Positions 34,811 through 45,219 of a DNA stretch of 64,000 bases are shown here, in pieces. The notes beneath the pieces are model-generated. The model was not told the origin of the DNA. It made no database searches and saw only the letters and a program-made list of their open reading frames with translations. The number at the start of each line of letters is the position of its first letter. Within the stretch, counting starts at the first letter, position 1. The stretch is taken from assembly GCF_937616625.2 (NCBI RefSeq), contig NC_065570.1:47917665-47981664 (forward strand). The letters run 5' to 3'. The DNA comes from Mercurialis annua (lineage: Eukaryota; Streptophyta; Magnoliopsida; Malpighiales; Euphorbiaceae). The translations under genes and the position numbers were made by a program.

Positions 34811-35231
34811 TGATGGTCTTGATGATCGTCTTTGTCACTATTGTCGCTGAGCTCCCCCCTGCTAAGATCAACAGGTTAGAAGGATTCGAGCCGGTGTTGG
34901 CTCGAACACCCTCCGATGCCTAAGTCAGTCTCTGGTGAGGTATCAGTGAAAGTAATGATGAGAAGTGAATATATCCTCCACCTGGCTTAGGCTTCGTCTA
35001 TATATATATTGTATAGTCTTTGTATCGTAATAGGATTGTTTCTCTATTTGTCTCAGTTATCTCTTTGAGATTCGCCTCTATCCCTGATCTTAAGGGATTT
35101 CGGTGTTATCTTGATATCTTCAGCTGTTATAGCTGCGTACTGGGTCAGGGACCTGAATAGATCAGTCTCTGGGTCCATATTCAGGGCCGTTGTAGTGAGT
35201 CTTGTCCTTTGTTCTGGTCCTTTATCCATCA
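34811..35231 (-). repeat. 3' LTR of Tat element (complete)
   Basis: It runs TGATGGTCTTGATG to TTTATCCATCA on the plus strand, so the tips form the inverted repeat TGATGG/CCATCA. It contains a self-complementary TATA run (CTATATATATATT, 34998-35010) that could serve transcription on either strand. Confidence 0.93.
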
Positions 35232-35246
35232 TTAGCCCCTCCCGGA
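35232..35246 (-). other. Polypurine tract of Tat element
   Basis: TTAGCCCCTCCCGGA on the plus strand (TCCGGGAGGGGCTAA in element sense) adjoins the 3' LTR. Confidence 0.8.
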
Positions 35247-35707
35247 AAACAGTTTGACCAAGTATTTATGCTTGTTTGTGCGACTGCTTGTTGGGGCCGT
35301 TACTTTGTCGGGCTTGGTTGTCAGCGTGCTTGCTTTAGAAAAAATTACCTAGGCCCAGCCCGTTGTTTTTACTTGGGCGTTTATGGAGCTGGTTTAATTT
35401 TTAAAATTTCAAAATTGTAATCATTTGAAATCCCCTGGACTTCCGCCTGTCGCCACGTTTCACGCAGGTAACCGCTTAACGGTTCTCTAGTTGCTTCTTT
35501 AAATGCTTTTTCAAATTTCATTTTTGTTTTCTTTTAACTGCTCCTTCTTTCTCCTCTGATCTGCTCTTACTTCGGCTTAACTGCTCCTTCTTCCTCCTCT
35601 GATCTGCTCTTGCTTCGGCTTCATTTCCTTCAATCTTTGGGTGTTTTCTCCCTCCTTTTATCAGGTAAATCTCTATTATCTGCTTTATTAGTAGTGTAAT
35701 TGATTCA
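35247..35707 (+). promoter_or_regulatory. Leader/promoter region of the antisense gene
   Basis: This 460 bp segment lies between the 3' LTR and the start of the plus-strand gene. It contains two tandem copies of a roughly 43 bp C/T-rich unit (about 35538-35580 and 35581-35622, each with TCTGATCTGCTCTT). Such pyrimidine-rich leaders are common just upstream of plant genes. I see no clear TATA box here; the nearest is the palindromic one in the LTR. Confidence 0.45.
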
Positions 35708-37781
35708 ATGCCTCGGACTAGGTCTTCTGTCTCTCTTCCCTCGTCTGGTACGGCTGTAGAATATAGGAATTCTCTTGATACTTTTACCTCCAATGTTGAT
35801 AAAGAGATTTTGGCTGAATTTCGTGAAGAGTATGGTATTCCTCTTAGCTATTCCCTTTCTGTCTGCGGTTCTCGAGTTGCTGCTAACACCTTCGTCGGTG
35901 ACGGCAAGGTTATTGTTTATAAAGAGCAATTGCGTTGTGGCTTGCGTTTTCCTTTGGATCCTCTGATCAAAGCCTTTATTGTGGACTATCAAGTTCCTCT
36001 GGTTCAAATCCACCCTAACGCCATTAGGACCCTTTGTTGCTTCGTTGAGTTGTCTCACGAACGGGGCTTAGTCCCTTCTCTAGGTCTCCTTAGCCAACTG
36101 TTCTTCGTGTCTCGTCGCAACAATGAGTTTTACGTTCGTTTAGTTGCTCATAGGGGTAAGAGGGTAGTTGAAGGTCTCCCTAAGATCACTAAGCGTTGGC
36201 AACGGTCATTTTTTGTTGTCAGTCATGATGAAGCTTTTGTTGATTTTCCTACTGAGTGGGTTGATGATGCAGCCTCGTTGGCTTTCTCTCCCCTTTCTGC
36301 TACTGAGTTGGAGGTAGTAGATTCTCTTATTGATGACGCCAAAAGTTGTATGTACGATTGTTGTGATTTAGTAGATAAATACCTTCTGCGAGAGTTTCCT
36401 CATCTTGAGTTGCCCCTTCGTGCTGTGACTGAGGGTCCTCTAGAGAGTGAGGGTACCCTATCTCAATCTTGCCATAATTCTCCTACTGGATCTTACGTAG
36501 ATCTGACTGCCTCTCATGGTATGCTTTAATTTGTCTCGTTTTCTTTGACTTGATGTTGATTCATGATTTTTTGATTTGTTTGTTTTTCGGCAACTGCAGA
36601 TATGGGTGAGAACTATCTGGATTCGTTGAAATTGTCCTTTGATGAAGATGTCCCTGTGATTACTGGTGTTGTTCCAGCGTCTACTTCTCTCCCTCCTAAG
36701 CCTGTGGTGAAGTTGGAGAAAAACATGGATGCTACCTTGGCTGCCCCTTCTGCTAAAAAGAACCGTGATGGTCGTGACAAAGCCAAACAGGGCTCTGCCA
36801 AGCGACTGAAAATGAACCTAGATGCTTGCCCCAGTCCCAGGGAGTGGTTGGAGCGAAACGTGGACAGTGTGACTGTGACCTCTCCTGGTATTGCGTCTCT
36901 TTTCTCGCAGTTTGTCCAATTCCCTCAAGATATGGAGTCCTGGACCAATCTCTCGGAGAATGATGCCTGCGACCGGGTTGACATCGCTTTACTTCAGGTT
37001 TGAAATAATGCTCCCCTCCTTGTCTTTTCTTTCTTCTTTTCTTCTTTTTTTGTTTATTTGTTTCGTGTTCTGTTAGCTTTTGCAAGGGAATGCTTTGATG
37101 CGTCGTCACCGGGATGAGATGGTGTCCTTGAGCCACAAGCATGAAAAGGAAATGGCTTCCCTTCGGGCTACTGCGGCTGCGGAGAAGGTCAGGTTATCCA
37201 AGCTGAGTCAGACGGCTGCTGATCGCCTGAAAATTATGGAGAAAAAGGTCTCTGATCGTGAGAATGCTTTGATGGAATTGAGGCTCTCCTATGACAAGTT
37301 GTTGCAGGAGCAGAGAAGTAGCAAACAGGATGCTAATGTGTACGTAAGTGGGTGTTTGACTGATTTCTGCTCTACCGTTATTAAGATTGTTCGTGCAGAC
37401 TACCCAGAGTATGATATAAGTAAGTTTCTGTCCATTGATCTCCGCGCGCTGGGTCAGCGTGTTGCGGCCAAGGTGGCTGCGAAGAAAGCCGGGCGTAGTG
37501 TTTCTCCTATTCTTCCGTCGGATGCAGTTAATGATGGGGCTATTGATGCGATTGGGTCCGAGGAGAATGTCACGGGTGCTGAGAAGAAGGAAGTGACGCC
37601 TTCTTCTGAAATTCTTGCTGGGACTGAGGTGATTGCGCCATCTACTGAGTTGACCCCTGAAGCTGAAGTTAGTGCCTCAGACCAAGGGCCGGGTGACGTG
37701 GACCCAATTGACATTTTGCTTCCCGTAGGAGATGCGGTTGGTCCAAAGGAGGGAGCGACCCTGCCAGAGGAAGATGTGTAG
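35708..37781 (+). CDS. Antisense extra gene of Tat element (Transposase_28/gypsy-type protein), 3 exons
   Basis: Exons are 35708-36518, 36600-36997 and 37077-37781. The introns are 36519-36599 (GTATGC...CTGCAG) and 36998-37076 (GTTTGA...GTTAG). Joining them keeps one frame and gives 637 residues with no stop. The first 170 residues (EFREEYGIPLSY, LRCGLRFPLDPLIKAF, QIHPNAIRTLCCFVELS) look like the plant family annotated as putative gypsy-type transposon protein (PF04195). The third exon begins with a charged, coiled-coil-like stretch (RRHRDEMVSLSHKHEKEM to DRENALMELRLSYDKLL), then an acidic tail. Function is unknown. Extra ORFs, some antisense, are known in plant Tat elements. Integrity and opposite orientation suggest separate expression. 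It converges on pol. Confidence 0.8.
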
Positions 37782-38122
37782 GCCGTGTGTTTGGCCGTTT
37801 CGTTTTTCTTGCTACTTGTTAGGTAGCTTTTGTACGTAGTTGGGGAGTCTTTATAGTAGACTCCCTTCTTTTGGTTAACTGAACAATTTGTATTTTCGTA
37901 TTTCAAGTGTTGGCGACTGGTTGCAGAGTCGTCTTGTTGTGTCATATGCTTCGATTGCGTTCCTCTCTCTCTTTTCTTCTTTTTTTTTTTTATACATGTG
38001 TGGCTGCGTCCTGTGTCTTCGTCATACTACTGGTTATACTCATATGGCTGACATAAATGAATAAATTTAAATAAAGTGAGAAGAAAAGAAGTAACTTTAT
38101 TAATGAATGGTGGTTACATCTT
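37782..38122. terminator. Convergent 3' ends of antisense gene and gag-pol
   Basis: This 340 bp gap separates the two convergent stop codons. On the plus strand AATAAA-like words occur at 38060-38077 (GAATAAATTTAAATAAAG). On the minus strand TTAATAAAG (complement of CTTTATTAA, about 38095-38103) could serve gag-pol. The signals lie within 45 bp of each other, so the transcripts may overlap. Confidence 0.5.
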
Positions 38123-41100
38123 TTACTGAAGGTATAGCTTCAGATTTTCAATATTCCAAGTGCGAGGTAATGGAGTCCCATCTAGGTGAGCTATTTTGTA
38201 TGCGCCCTTGCCGACTACTGCTACTACGCGATATGGACCGTCCCAGTTGGCCTCTAACTTTCCAACTCCGGCGGCTCCTCTTCCAATTTCTGCCTTTTTC
38301 AGGACTAAGTCTCCTTCTTCGAATTTTCTTTCTTTGACTCGGGCGTTGTGATACTTGGTCATCTGTCTGCGATATGCCTCAGCTCGGATTGCTACCTGCT
38401 GTCTTCTCTCTTCGAGGAGGTCCAGGCAAAGCCTTAGGGACTCTTCATTGCGATCTTCGTCTAAGACCTGGACTCGTAAGGTTGGCATTCCCAGTTCTAC
38501 TGGGAGAACGGCTTCGGTGCCATATGTGAGGCGAAATGGGGTTTCCCCTGTTGCTTTCCTGGGGGTAGTTCGATAGGCCCAGACCACATGATAAAGCTCA
38601 TCAACCCATCTCCCTTTTAAGTCTCCTAGCCTCTTCTTTATTCCAGAAAGGATGGTGCGGTTGGTGACCTCTGTTAGTCCGTTGGTTTGCGGGTGAGCTA
38701 CTGAGGAGAATTTTAAGAGAATTCCTAGTTCAGCGCAAAAATCTCTGAAGCTGGCGCAGTCGAATTGCTTCCCGTTGTCTGTGACTAGGGCATGTGGAGT
38801 GCCGAACCTGTGACATGTTAATGTGTGGTTCTGTTTTGCTTTTGACTTAAAGGAAAAAATGAAAAATACCAAATACCTGCTCATGACTTCGTTTGATAAC
38901 CACTTCTGGATTTTCTTACTTGTTATGGTGCTCATGGGTTGTACCTCTATCCACTTGGTGAAATGGTCGACTGCGACTACTATAAACTTTACTTGTCCTC
39001 TCGCTGGGACAAAAGGTCCCAGTATGTCTACTCCCCAGATCATGAAGGGCCAAGGGCTTCCAATAGTTGACTGGTGAGCGGCTGGGGTTCTGATGAGCGA
39101 CCCAAATCTCTGGCATTTATCGCACTTCTTGACCATTTCTTCAGCGTCTTTTTTCATCGTGGGCCAATAAAATCCCTGTAACATCGCTTTTCTGTATAAG
39201 GTTACTGCGCCCTCGTGAGCTCCGCATTCTCCTTCATGGATTTCCCGAAGGACGTAGCTTCCTTCTTCTAGTGATATGCACTTAGACCATGGGTGTGTGG
39301 CTGAGGTCCGGTACAGTGCTCCTTCTATTAGTGAATAGGCGGAGGAAATTCGAACTAGCTTAGCCGCTTCGGTACGTCCTTCAGGTAGGACTCTGTCCGC
39401 TAAATATGCCACTATGGGTTGCATCCATGGATCTAGGACTGCGACTGGTAACACCTGCTGCTCCTCTACCGTTGGTGTTAACCGCTCCTCCTTCATTTGG
39501 AGTGATACATATAGCTGGCTTTTCACTGCGGCTGCCTTGGCTATTGCGTCTGCTCTAGTGTTCTCTTCTCTGGGGATGGGTATGATTTCCCACTGTCCTC
39601 CATTTTTTTCGATCTTCTTGAGTTGTTCCTTTGCTCTTGCCATGTATTTCGCCATGTTTTGGTCCTTGGTTTGGAATTGTCCCAACACCTGGCTAGTGAC
39701 TAGTTGGGAATCACTATGGATTTTTAGCTTTTCTGCCTTTACTTCAGTCGCGATTTCGAGTCCTGTTAAGAGGGCCTCATATTCTGCTACATTGTTAGCA
39801 TATGGCAGAAATATTTGTCTGAGAAATGAATAAAACATATTTGTACCTGCCACATTGTTGGTAGCCTTGAAGCTTAGGTGTACTGCATACTCAATTGTGA
39901 TTTTGTGAGGTCCTAATAGGACTACACCTGCTCCTGCTCCTTGGTCACTAGAGGCTCCGTCTACGAATAGGTTCCATGTCAACTCCTCGGTTGCTGAGTC
40001 ACATGGTTTCTCTGTCATCTCTGCCACGAAGTCCGCAAGTGCCTGGGCTTTCAAAGTTGTCCTTGGCTCGTACCTGATGTCGTGCTCTCCTAGTTGTACT
40101 GACCAACTGACCAATCGTCCTGAAGTCTCAGGTCGGTGCAATGCTTTCCTCAAAGGCTGGTTTGTGCGCACTATGACTGTGTGCCCTTGGAAATACGGCT
40201 TGAGCTTTTTGGTGGTTACGACGACGGCAAGTGCAAGTTTGTCTATGGTTGGGTAATTGAGCTCTGCCCCTTTTAGCGTTCTGCTTATATAGTATATCGG
40301 CCACTGCTCCTCCTCTTCCTCCCGTACCAGTACTGAGGCGATGGTCTCTCTCCCTACCGATAAGTACAGGTACAGGGTCTCCCCGGCTACGGGCCTACTC
40401 AGTAGGGGCGGGTTGGTCAAGAATGCCTTTAATTCTTCGAATGCGACTTGACAGTCTTCATCCCATTTGAATTTTTTCATGTTCCGGAGTTGTTTGAAAA
40501 ACGGCAGGCATTTTTTGGCTGAGGAAGAAATGAAACGTCCCAGTGCCGTGACTCTGCCATTCAACTTCTGTACGTCCCTCACACTCTGGGGGGCCTTCAT
40601 ATCTATCACTGCTTGGATCTTTTCTGGGTTTGCTTCTATTCCTCGTTGGCTGATCAGATAGCCTAGGAATTTTCCTGCTTTAACACCGAAAGCACATTTT
40701 GCCGGGTTGAGTTTCATTCCGAACTTGTTCAGGACTTTGAAGGTTTCTTCTAAGTCTTGGGCGTGTTCCTCTGCTGTTAGGCTCTTCACAATTATGTCGT
40801 CCACGTAGGCTTCTACATTCCTCCCCAGCTGGTCTTGGAACATGAAGTTGACCAGACGTTGATAGGTGGCTCCTGCGTTCTTTAATCCAAACGGCATGAC
40901 TTTGTAACAGTATGTCCCTCGGTCTGTGACGAATGATGTTTTCTCTTGATCCTTCTCCTCCATCGGTATTTGATGATACCCCTGCGCTGCGTCTACGAAG
41001 CTATATAGGAGATAACAAGCTGTTGAGTCCACTAACTGGTCTATGTTGGGGAGCGGATAGCTGTCCTTTGGGCAGGCCTTGTTCAAGTCTGTGAAATCGA

Positions 41101-44029
41101 CACACATCCTGTACTTCCCGTTTGCCTTCTTTACTAGGACGACGTTTGCCACCCATTCAGGGTAGAAAACTTCGCGGATAAAATCTGCTGCCTCCAAAAT
41201 GTTTACTTCGTCTGCGATTATCTTCTGCCTCTCCTCAGTGAACCTCCTCTTCTTCTGGACTTTGGGTACACTGCCTGGGATCACGTTCAGTTTGTGCGAC
41301 GCTACTTTGGGATTGATTCCCACGATCTCCGTTGGTTCCGTAGCGAAAGATTCCACGTTCTTTTCCAGTATCTCTGTTATTTCATGTGCTACCTTTTCTG
41401 GTACTTCTGTGCCTACTTTGACCATCTTGGTCTCAGTTAGGTGAAGCTCTTTCATGACGCCTACTGGTTCTGCTCCTTGTGACTCCTCCTCTTCTACTAC
41501 GTCTCCTGGGAACGCCTCAATAGTCAAACTTTCATCTTCCTTTGTTGTTACCAAGCAGCATTCCTTGGCCATCTCCTGGTCTCCTCTGACCACTACTATC
41601 CCAGATGGTGTTGGCATTTTCAGGGTTAGCAGCCTGATGCTAGTTACTGCTCCTGTCTGGTACAAGAATGGTCTGCCCAGTATGCTGTTGTAGGCCAGTG
41701 GAAGGTCTACCACATTAAACTGAGCATGCATCTTTTTGACTGGCCCTTCACTTCTATTTCCCAATTCTACATATAAACTTACTGTCCCTTCTGGACGTAT
41801 TGGTGCTCCTCCCAGGCCTACTAGTGGGACTGAGGACTTCCGCAGGTCTGTTGTTGAGCCTTTCATCTCTTTGAATGCCTCCAAGGTTAATAAGTTCACG
41901 GAACTGCCTTCATCTACTAGTATCCGTTTTACTAGGTGATTCCTGATTATGGCTTCTATCACCAACGCGTCATTGTGTGGTCCCTTCACGTGATGTCCAT
42001 CGTCTGGTCCGAACGATATCTCTGGGATTACTTCTCTTTCAATTGTGAACACCGTGGCCGCCCCTCTTCTGTTTCTTTTCTTTTTTTGATTATTGCTGTA
42101 GGGCTCTCCTCCTTCTATCACGTTTACTACGCCTGCGACCTCTTTCTGCTTCTTGTTTTGTTCCTCCTTTTCTGTTGACTCCCCTTTTCTTTTGTCTCCT
42201 GGTCTGTCGTTGACAAACTTCTTCAAGAGTCCAGACTGGATTAGCTGCTCTATTTCTCTTTTGAGGTCCCAACATCTGTCCGTGTCGTGGCCATAGCCCT
42301 CATGGAAGCGACAGTATTTGCTCTTGTCTCTCTGGATGTCCGGGTCCATCTTCCGGGGTGTGTTGAACATCACTCGATTCTGTTTCATCCAGCCGAGTAT
42401 GTACACTGGGGCTTTATTCAACGGGGTGAAGTCGTAGGGTCTGTGCCCTGCGCCGTATCGCTGAGTCCGTGGCCGTTCTTCCTCCTTCTTCCCTCGATAT
42501 CTGGAACTATCCTGCTTGGTGTGCTCATGTTGTTTCGTGAGGGTTCGTCTGGCTTCGTCTAGTTCTACATATTTATGAGCGATCAGCATTAAGTCTTGAA
42601 AAGTGGTTGGCTTTTTCATCAGGATCTTGTCACGGAGTTCTTCAAACTTTGTTCCCATCTTCATTGCTTCGATGGCTGTGTCATGGTTCAGGTTTTCGAT
42701 TTGCACTGCTTCCTTGTTGAATCTTTCTACGAAATTTTTGAGGGTCTCCTGCTCTCCTTGCTTGCACTTCCTCAAGTCGCTGGAACTCTTCTGCATGGGG
42801 ATATTTGTCCTGAACCTTGCTTTGAATGCCGATGCTAAGTCGGAGAAGGAACTTATTGACCCTGCCTTAAGACATGAGTACCATTTTTGCGCCGATGCTT
42901 TTAACGTCGCAGGGAACACTCTACAGAGCATGGGATCAGTCACATCTTGTAGCATCATGATCGTTTTGAACTTTGAGATGTGGCTTTTCGGATCTCCTGT
43001 TCCATCAAAGGGCTCAAAAATTGGTAGTTTAAACCTCGAAGGGAACCTTACCGACTGTATCTCTGAGTTAAGTGGGGAATCTTCGTCCTCTCGCTCTTCC
43101 TCTGCTCCCTTGCCTTCTTTCTGATATTTCTTCATGGCGTTCTTAATTTTCTCGTCAATGTTGCTCCTTTCTTCTGCTCCCCTCCTCTTGTTGGATGAAT
43201 GGCTTTCTGCGTCTTTGCTGTGCTTCCCTGGCATCTTGGTTCCTTTTGATTTGTCGTCTTCGATTACATGAATTCGACCGCTATTCCGCACCGCTGCTTC
43301 TGCGACCTTCTCCTGGGGCGTCTTATCTCCCAGGAGTGGGACTGCTCCTGGTCCCTTGTCTAGCTGCTCCTTCTCCTTTTGTAGTATGGGCTCCGATTGT
43401 CCTCTTCTCGGTGCGCTTCCTCTTTCTTTTTCCTTGTTGACTGGGGGGTCCTTTCCACGTCTGGTCCCTACGTCAACTCCCTGGGACTGCTTTTCTGCGA
43501 ATTTCTCCTGATCTCTTGCTAGTCCTATCAGGTGGTCCTGGAAGTCATTGATGCTCTTCATTACTGCCTCATGATAGAGGGGTGGCATAGGCACCCCCTG
43601 GGGTACGTATGGGGGTATCTGCGCCGCTGACGTCACTGTCCCTTCTGTGTCCAGAGACGGGAAAGGAATAGGCTGGACGGGTCGCGGATACCCTGGTTGG
43701 TTAGGTTGACTCCACGGATAGTAACCTGGATACCATCCTCCTGCCTGTTGCTGATAGGTCATATGTGGCTGGTATTGCGGAGTATAATATCCCTACGGCG
43801 AGGTTGTGTTCCTCAGTGGGTGTATGCCCTGAACGTTTCTCATCATGGGTGGTGGTGTGATGTCGTACGCGACCCCCGTGGTTGCTGGTATGGTCCCACT
43901 GGAGATCGGAACGCTAATTCTGATTCCTCCTTCGGGTATCAGGGGTGGGATGATCGGACCACTGCTTGCTGGTAAGCCTGTTGTTGTCACGACCACTCCC
44001 GGCGGTGGTGGTTCTTCTCTTCCCTCCAT
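38123..44029 (-). CDS. Tat gag-pol polyprotein with one in-frame TAG near its start
   Basis: The longest frame runs 43762-38123 (1879 codons). The same frame extends upstream to ATG 44029 (MEGREEPPPPG), broken only by a TAG at 43795-43793. Motifs by plus coordinate: gag core VFPATLKASAQKWYSCL (about 42920-42870); Tat-type cysteine motif CRFHEGYGHDTDRC (about 42325-42280); protease RILVDEGSSVNLL (about 41935-41895, DEG where DTG or DSG is common); RT MCVDFTDLNKACP (about 41110) and YVDDIIVKS (about 40805); RNase H (40400-40050); second, plant-type RNase H LFVDGASSDQGAGAG (about 39970); integrase zinc region (39230-39100), then WGVDILGPF (about 39030), VTDNGKQF (about 38775) and the Glu in GLTEVTNRT (about 38680). 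Two in-frame insertions look like introns (see separate entries). Otherwise catalytic residues are present. Confidence 0.92.
38808..38876 (-). other. Candidate 69 bp in-frame intron within integrase
   Basis: In element sense it starts GTATTTGGTATTTTTCATTT and ends ACATTAACATGTCACAG, with a U-rich body and a branch-point-like CATTAAC. It adds 23 residues, rich in Phe/Lys/Ser, between the sequence ending EVMSR and FGTPHALVTDNG. Removing it restores the normal spacing of the integrase core up to the second catalytic Asp. The length is a multiple of three and has no stop, so unspliced RNA still translates. Confidence 0.75.
39784..39846 (-). other. Candidate 63 bp in-frame intron within second RNase H
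   Basis: In element sense it starts GTACAAATATGTTTTATTCA and ends CATATGCTAACAATGTAGCAG without one leading base, with a strong branch-point word TGCTAAC about 15 bases before the acceptor. It inserts 21 residues between NNVA and EYEALLTG of the plant-type RNase H. Excision restores the usual uninterrupted motif. Again the length is 3n and free of stops. Confidence 0.75.
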
Positions 44030-44076
44030 TCCGTCTTCAAAACCAAGATTAAAACTTATATTAGAAACGAATGTCG

Positions 44077-44096
44077 TTCCCACAGACGGCGCCAAA
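44077..44096 (-). other. Primer binding site region of Tat element
   Basis: In element sense the 5' LTR end CCATCA is followed by TTTGGCGCCGTCTGTGGGAA, a sequence commonly found at this position in plant Tat elements. I do not assign the tRNA. Confidence 0.8.
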
Positions 44097-44494
44097 TGAT
44101 GGTCTTGATGATCGTCTTTGTCACTATTGTCGCTGAGCTCCCCCCTGCTAAGATCAACAGGTTAGAAGGATTCGAGCCGGTGTTGGCTCGAACACCCTCC
44201 GATGCCTAAGTCAGTCTCTGGTGAGGTATCAGTGAAAGTAATGATGAGAAGTGAATATATCCTCCACCTGGCTTAGGCTTCGTCTATATATATATTGTAT
44301 AGTCTTTGTATCGTAATAGGATTGTTTCTCTATTTGTCTCAGTTATCTCTTTGAGATTCGCCTCTATCCCTGATCTTAAGGGATTTCGGTGTTATCTTGA
44401 TATCTTCAGCTGTTATAGCTGCGTACTGGGTCAGGGACCTGAATAGATCAGTCTCTGGGTCCATATTCAGGGCCGTTGTAGTGAGTCTTGTCCT
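44097..44494 (-). repeat. 5' LTR of Tat element, outer 23 bp missing
   Basis: It is identical by eye to 34811-35208 but stops at GTCCT. The terminal 23 bp, including the CCATCA tip, are absent, and an extra A (44495) joins it to the 83 bp LINE duplication. In element terms this removes the start of U3, so the TATA region is still present. Confidence 0.93.
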
Positions 44495-44495
44495 A

Positions 44496-44578
44496 TGAGA
44501 ATCCATGACATAGGTTTAATTGAGTCTAGTCTGAGAAATTCAAAACTACAATTACGTTTGGTAAGCCTAGTTGCCAAA
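44496..44578. repeat. 83 bp direct duplication (right copy)
   Basis: Identical to 34728-34810. Here the duplicate adjoins the clipped LTR through a single A, and it continues into the 5' part of LINE ORF1 with no break. Confidence 0.95.
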
Positions 44579-44988
44579 GAAACCTTATCAATAACTCCAT
44601 ATCTCGCGAATACTTTTTCCAAGTCTCGAAACCTCCAAGTTTTGTGGAAATTCTCAAAATAAATCAGTCTTGAATTCTCCATCTTCGAATCATGACGATC
44701 GTACAAATTCTCTGCAAAAAGTCTGGCATCAGGGATGATTGTATCCATACATGGAGGGTTAGGGTTCAAGCTAGGGTTGACAGGTTTGGTTGCACGATGG
44801 TTAACCAAAGTGATGGGACAATTGCTAAGGACTGGGAATGTTGAATTGATGCTGATGATCAGAGCCTGACGGATGTGGTTGCTGGTGATGCTCGGGACAT
44901 GGTGGTTGTTGCTGACATGGCTAAGGTTCCACCTCTTATCGTGTTGTAGATTTTGCTTGTTTAACCTCTGAAAAGGAGAGTGAGGCAC
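44496..44988 (-). pseudogene. LINE ORF1, N-terminal part with RRM-like domain
   Basis: The frame opens at 44988 (MPHSPFQRLNKQN). An internal Met (MDTIIPDARLF, near 44750) may be the true start. The segment RLIYFENFHKTWRFRDLEK followed by NCSFEFLRLDS has the spacing of an RNA-recognition motif (RNP2-like IYFENF, RNP1-like CSFEFLRL). It runs into the Tat LTR at 44494, so the displayed frame ends in LTR-derived residues. The rest of ORF1 is at 34810-33177. Confidence 0.7.
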
Positions 44989-45040
44989 GCATGCGTTAAT
45001 ATGGCAAAAAATGCTGATTGTGCTGCCACCTAGCTATACA

Positions 45041-45210
45041 AGCCATAAAACTCGTAAAAGAAGGATCAAATGGATTAAACTAGAAAACATAGGGTTCAAA
45101 TAGGTGAAAGCATAAAAAAATCAAACTTATAATTTTTAACAAAAAAACCCTCATAAGTATAAGAGTTTAAAATTATATGCAATTTTTTTAGAAAAATAAT
45201 TGACAACATA
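45041..45210. other. AT-rich spacer right of LINE, no gene
   Basis: About 45050-45130 (GGGTTCAAATAGGTGAAAGC) may be the second half of a MITE split by the LINE; otherwise nothing. Confidence 0.4.
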
Positions 45211-45219
45211 TTTTTTATT

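Larger units (their letters stand above)
34811..44494 (-). mobile_element. Tat-type Ty3/gypsy retrotransposon, very young, with antisense gene
   Basis: It has LTRs of 421 bp (left, complete) and 398 bp (right, outer 23 bp missing) that I read as identical over their shared length. Primer site, polypurine tract and a long gag-pol frame lie on the minus strand. Two RNase H-like domains mark the Tat lineage. A spliced, intact extra gene lies on the plus strand between pol and the 3' LTR. The right border with the LINE is abnormal (83 bp duplication, one extra base, clipped LTR). Confidence 0.93.
28861..45040 (-). mobile_element. LINE (non-LTR retrotransposon), decayed, split by Tat insertion
   Basis: The minus strand carries, in order, an ORF1 with an RNA-recognition-like domain, an APE-type endonuclease, a reverse transcriptase and a zf-RVT-like C-terminus. 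It ends in a short A run (T run at 28861-28869 on the plus strand). This is the layout of plant L1-type LINEs. The element is interrupted by a hAT-like MITE (32189-32400) and by the Tat element (34811-44494). Many stops and shifts show that it is dead. The 5' border near 45040 is approximate. Confidence 0.85.

Noticed and set aside
35705..36058. Minus-strand ORFs opposite the antisense Tat gene
   Set aside because: They are shadows of the plus-strand coding exons; the plus-strand reading has introns and family resemblance.
41199..43440. Plus-strand ORFs of 60-170 codons opposite Tat gag-pol
   Set aside because: They are shadows of the long minus-strand polyprotein, with no independent motifs.
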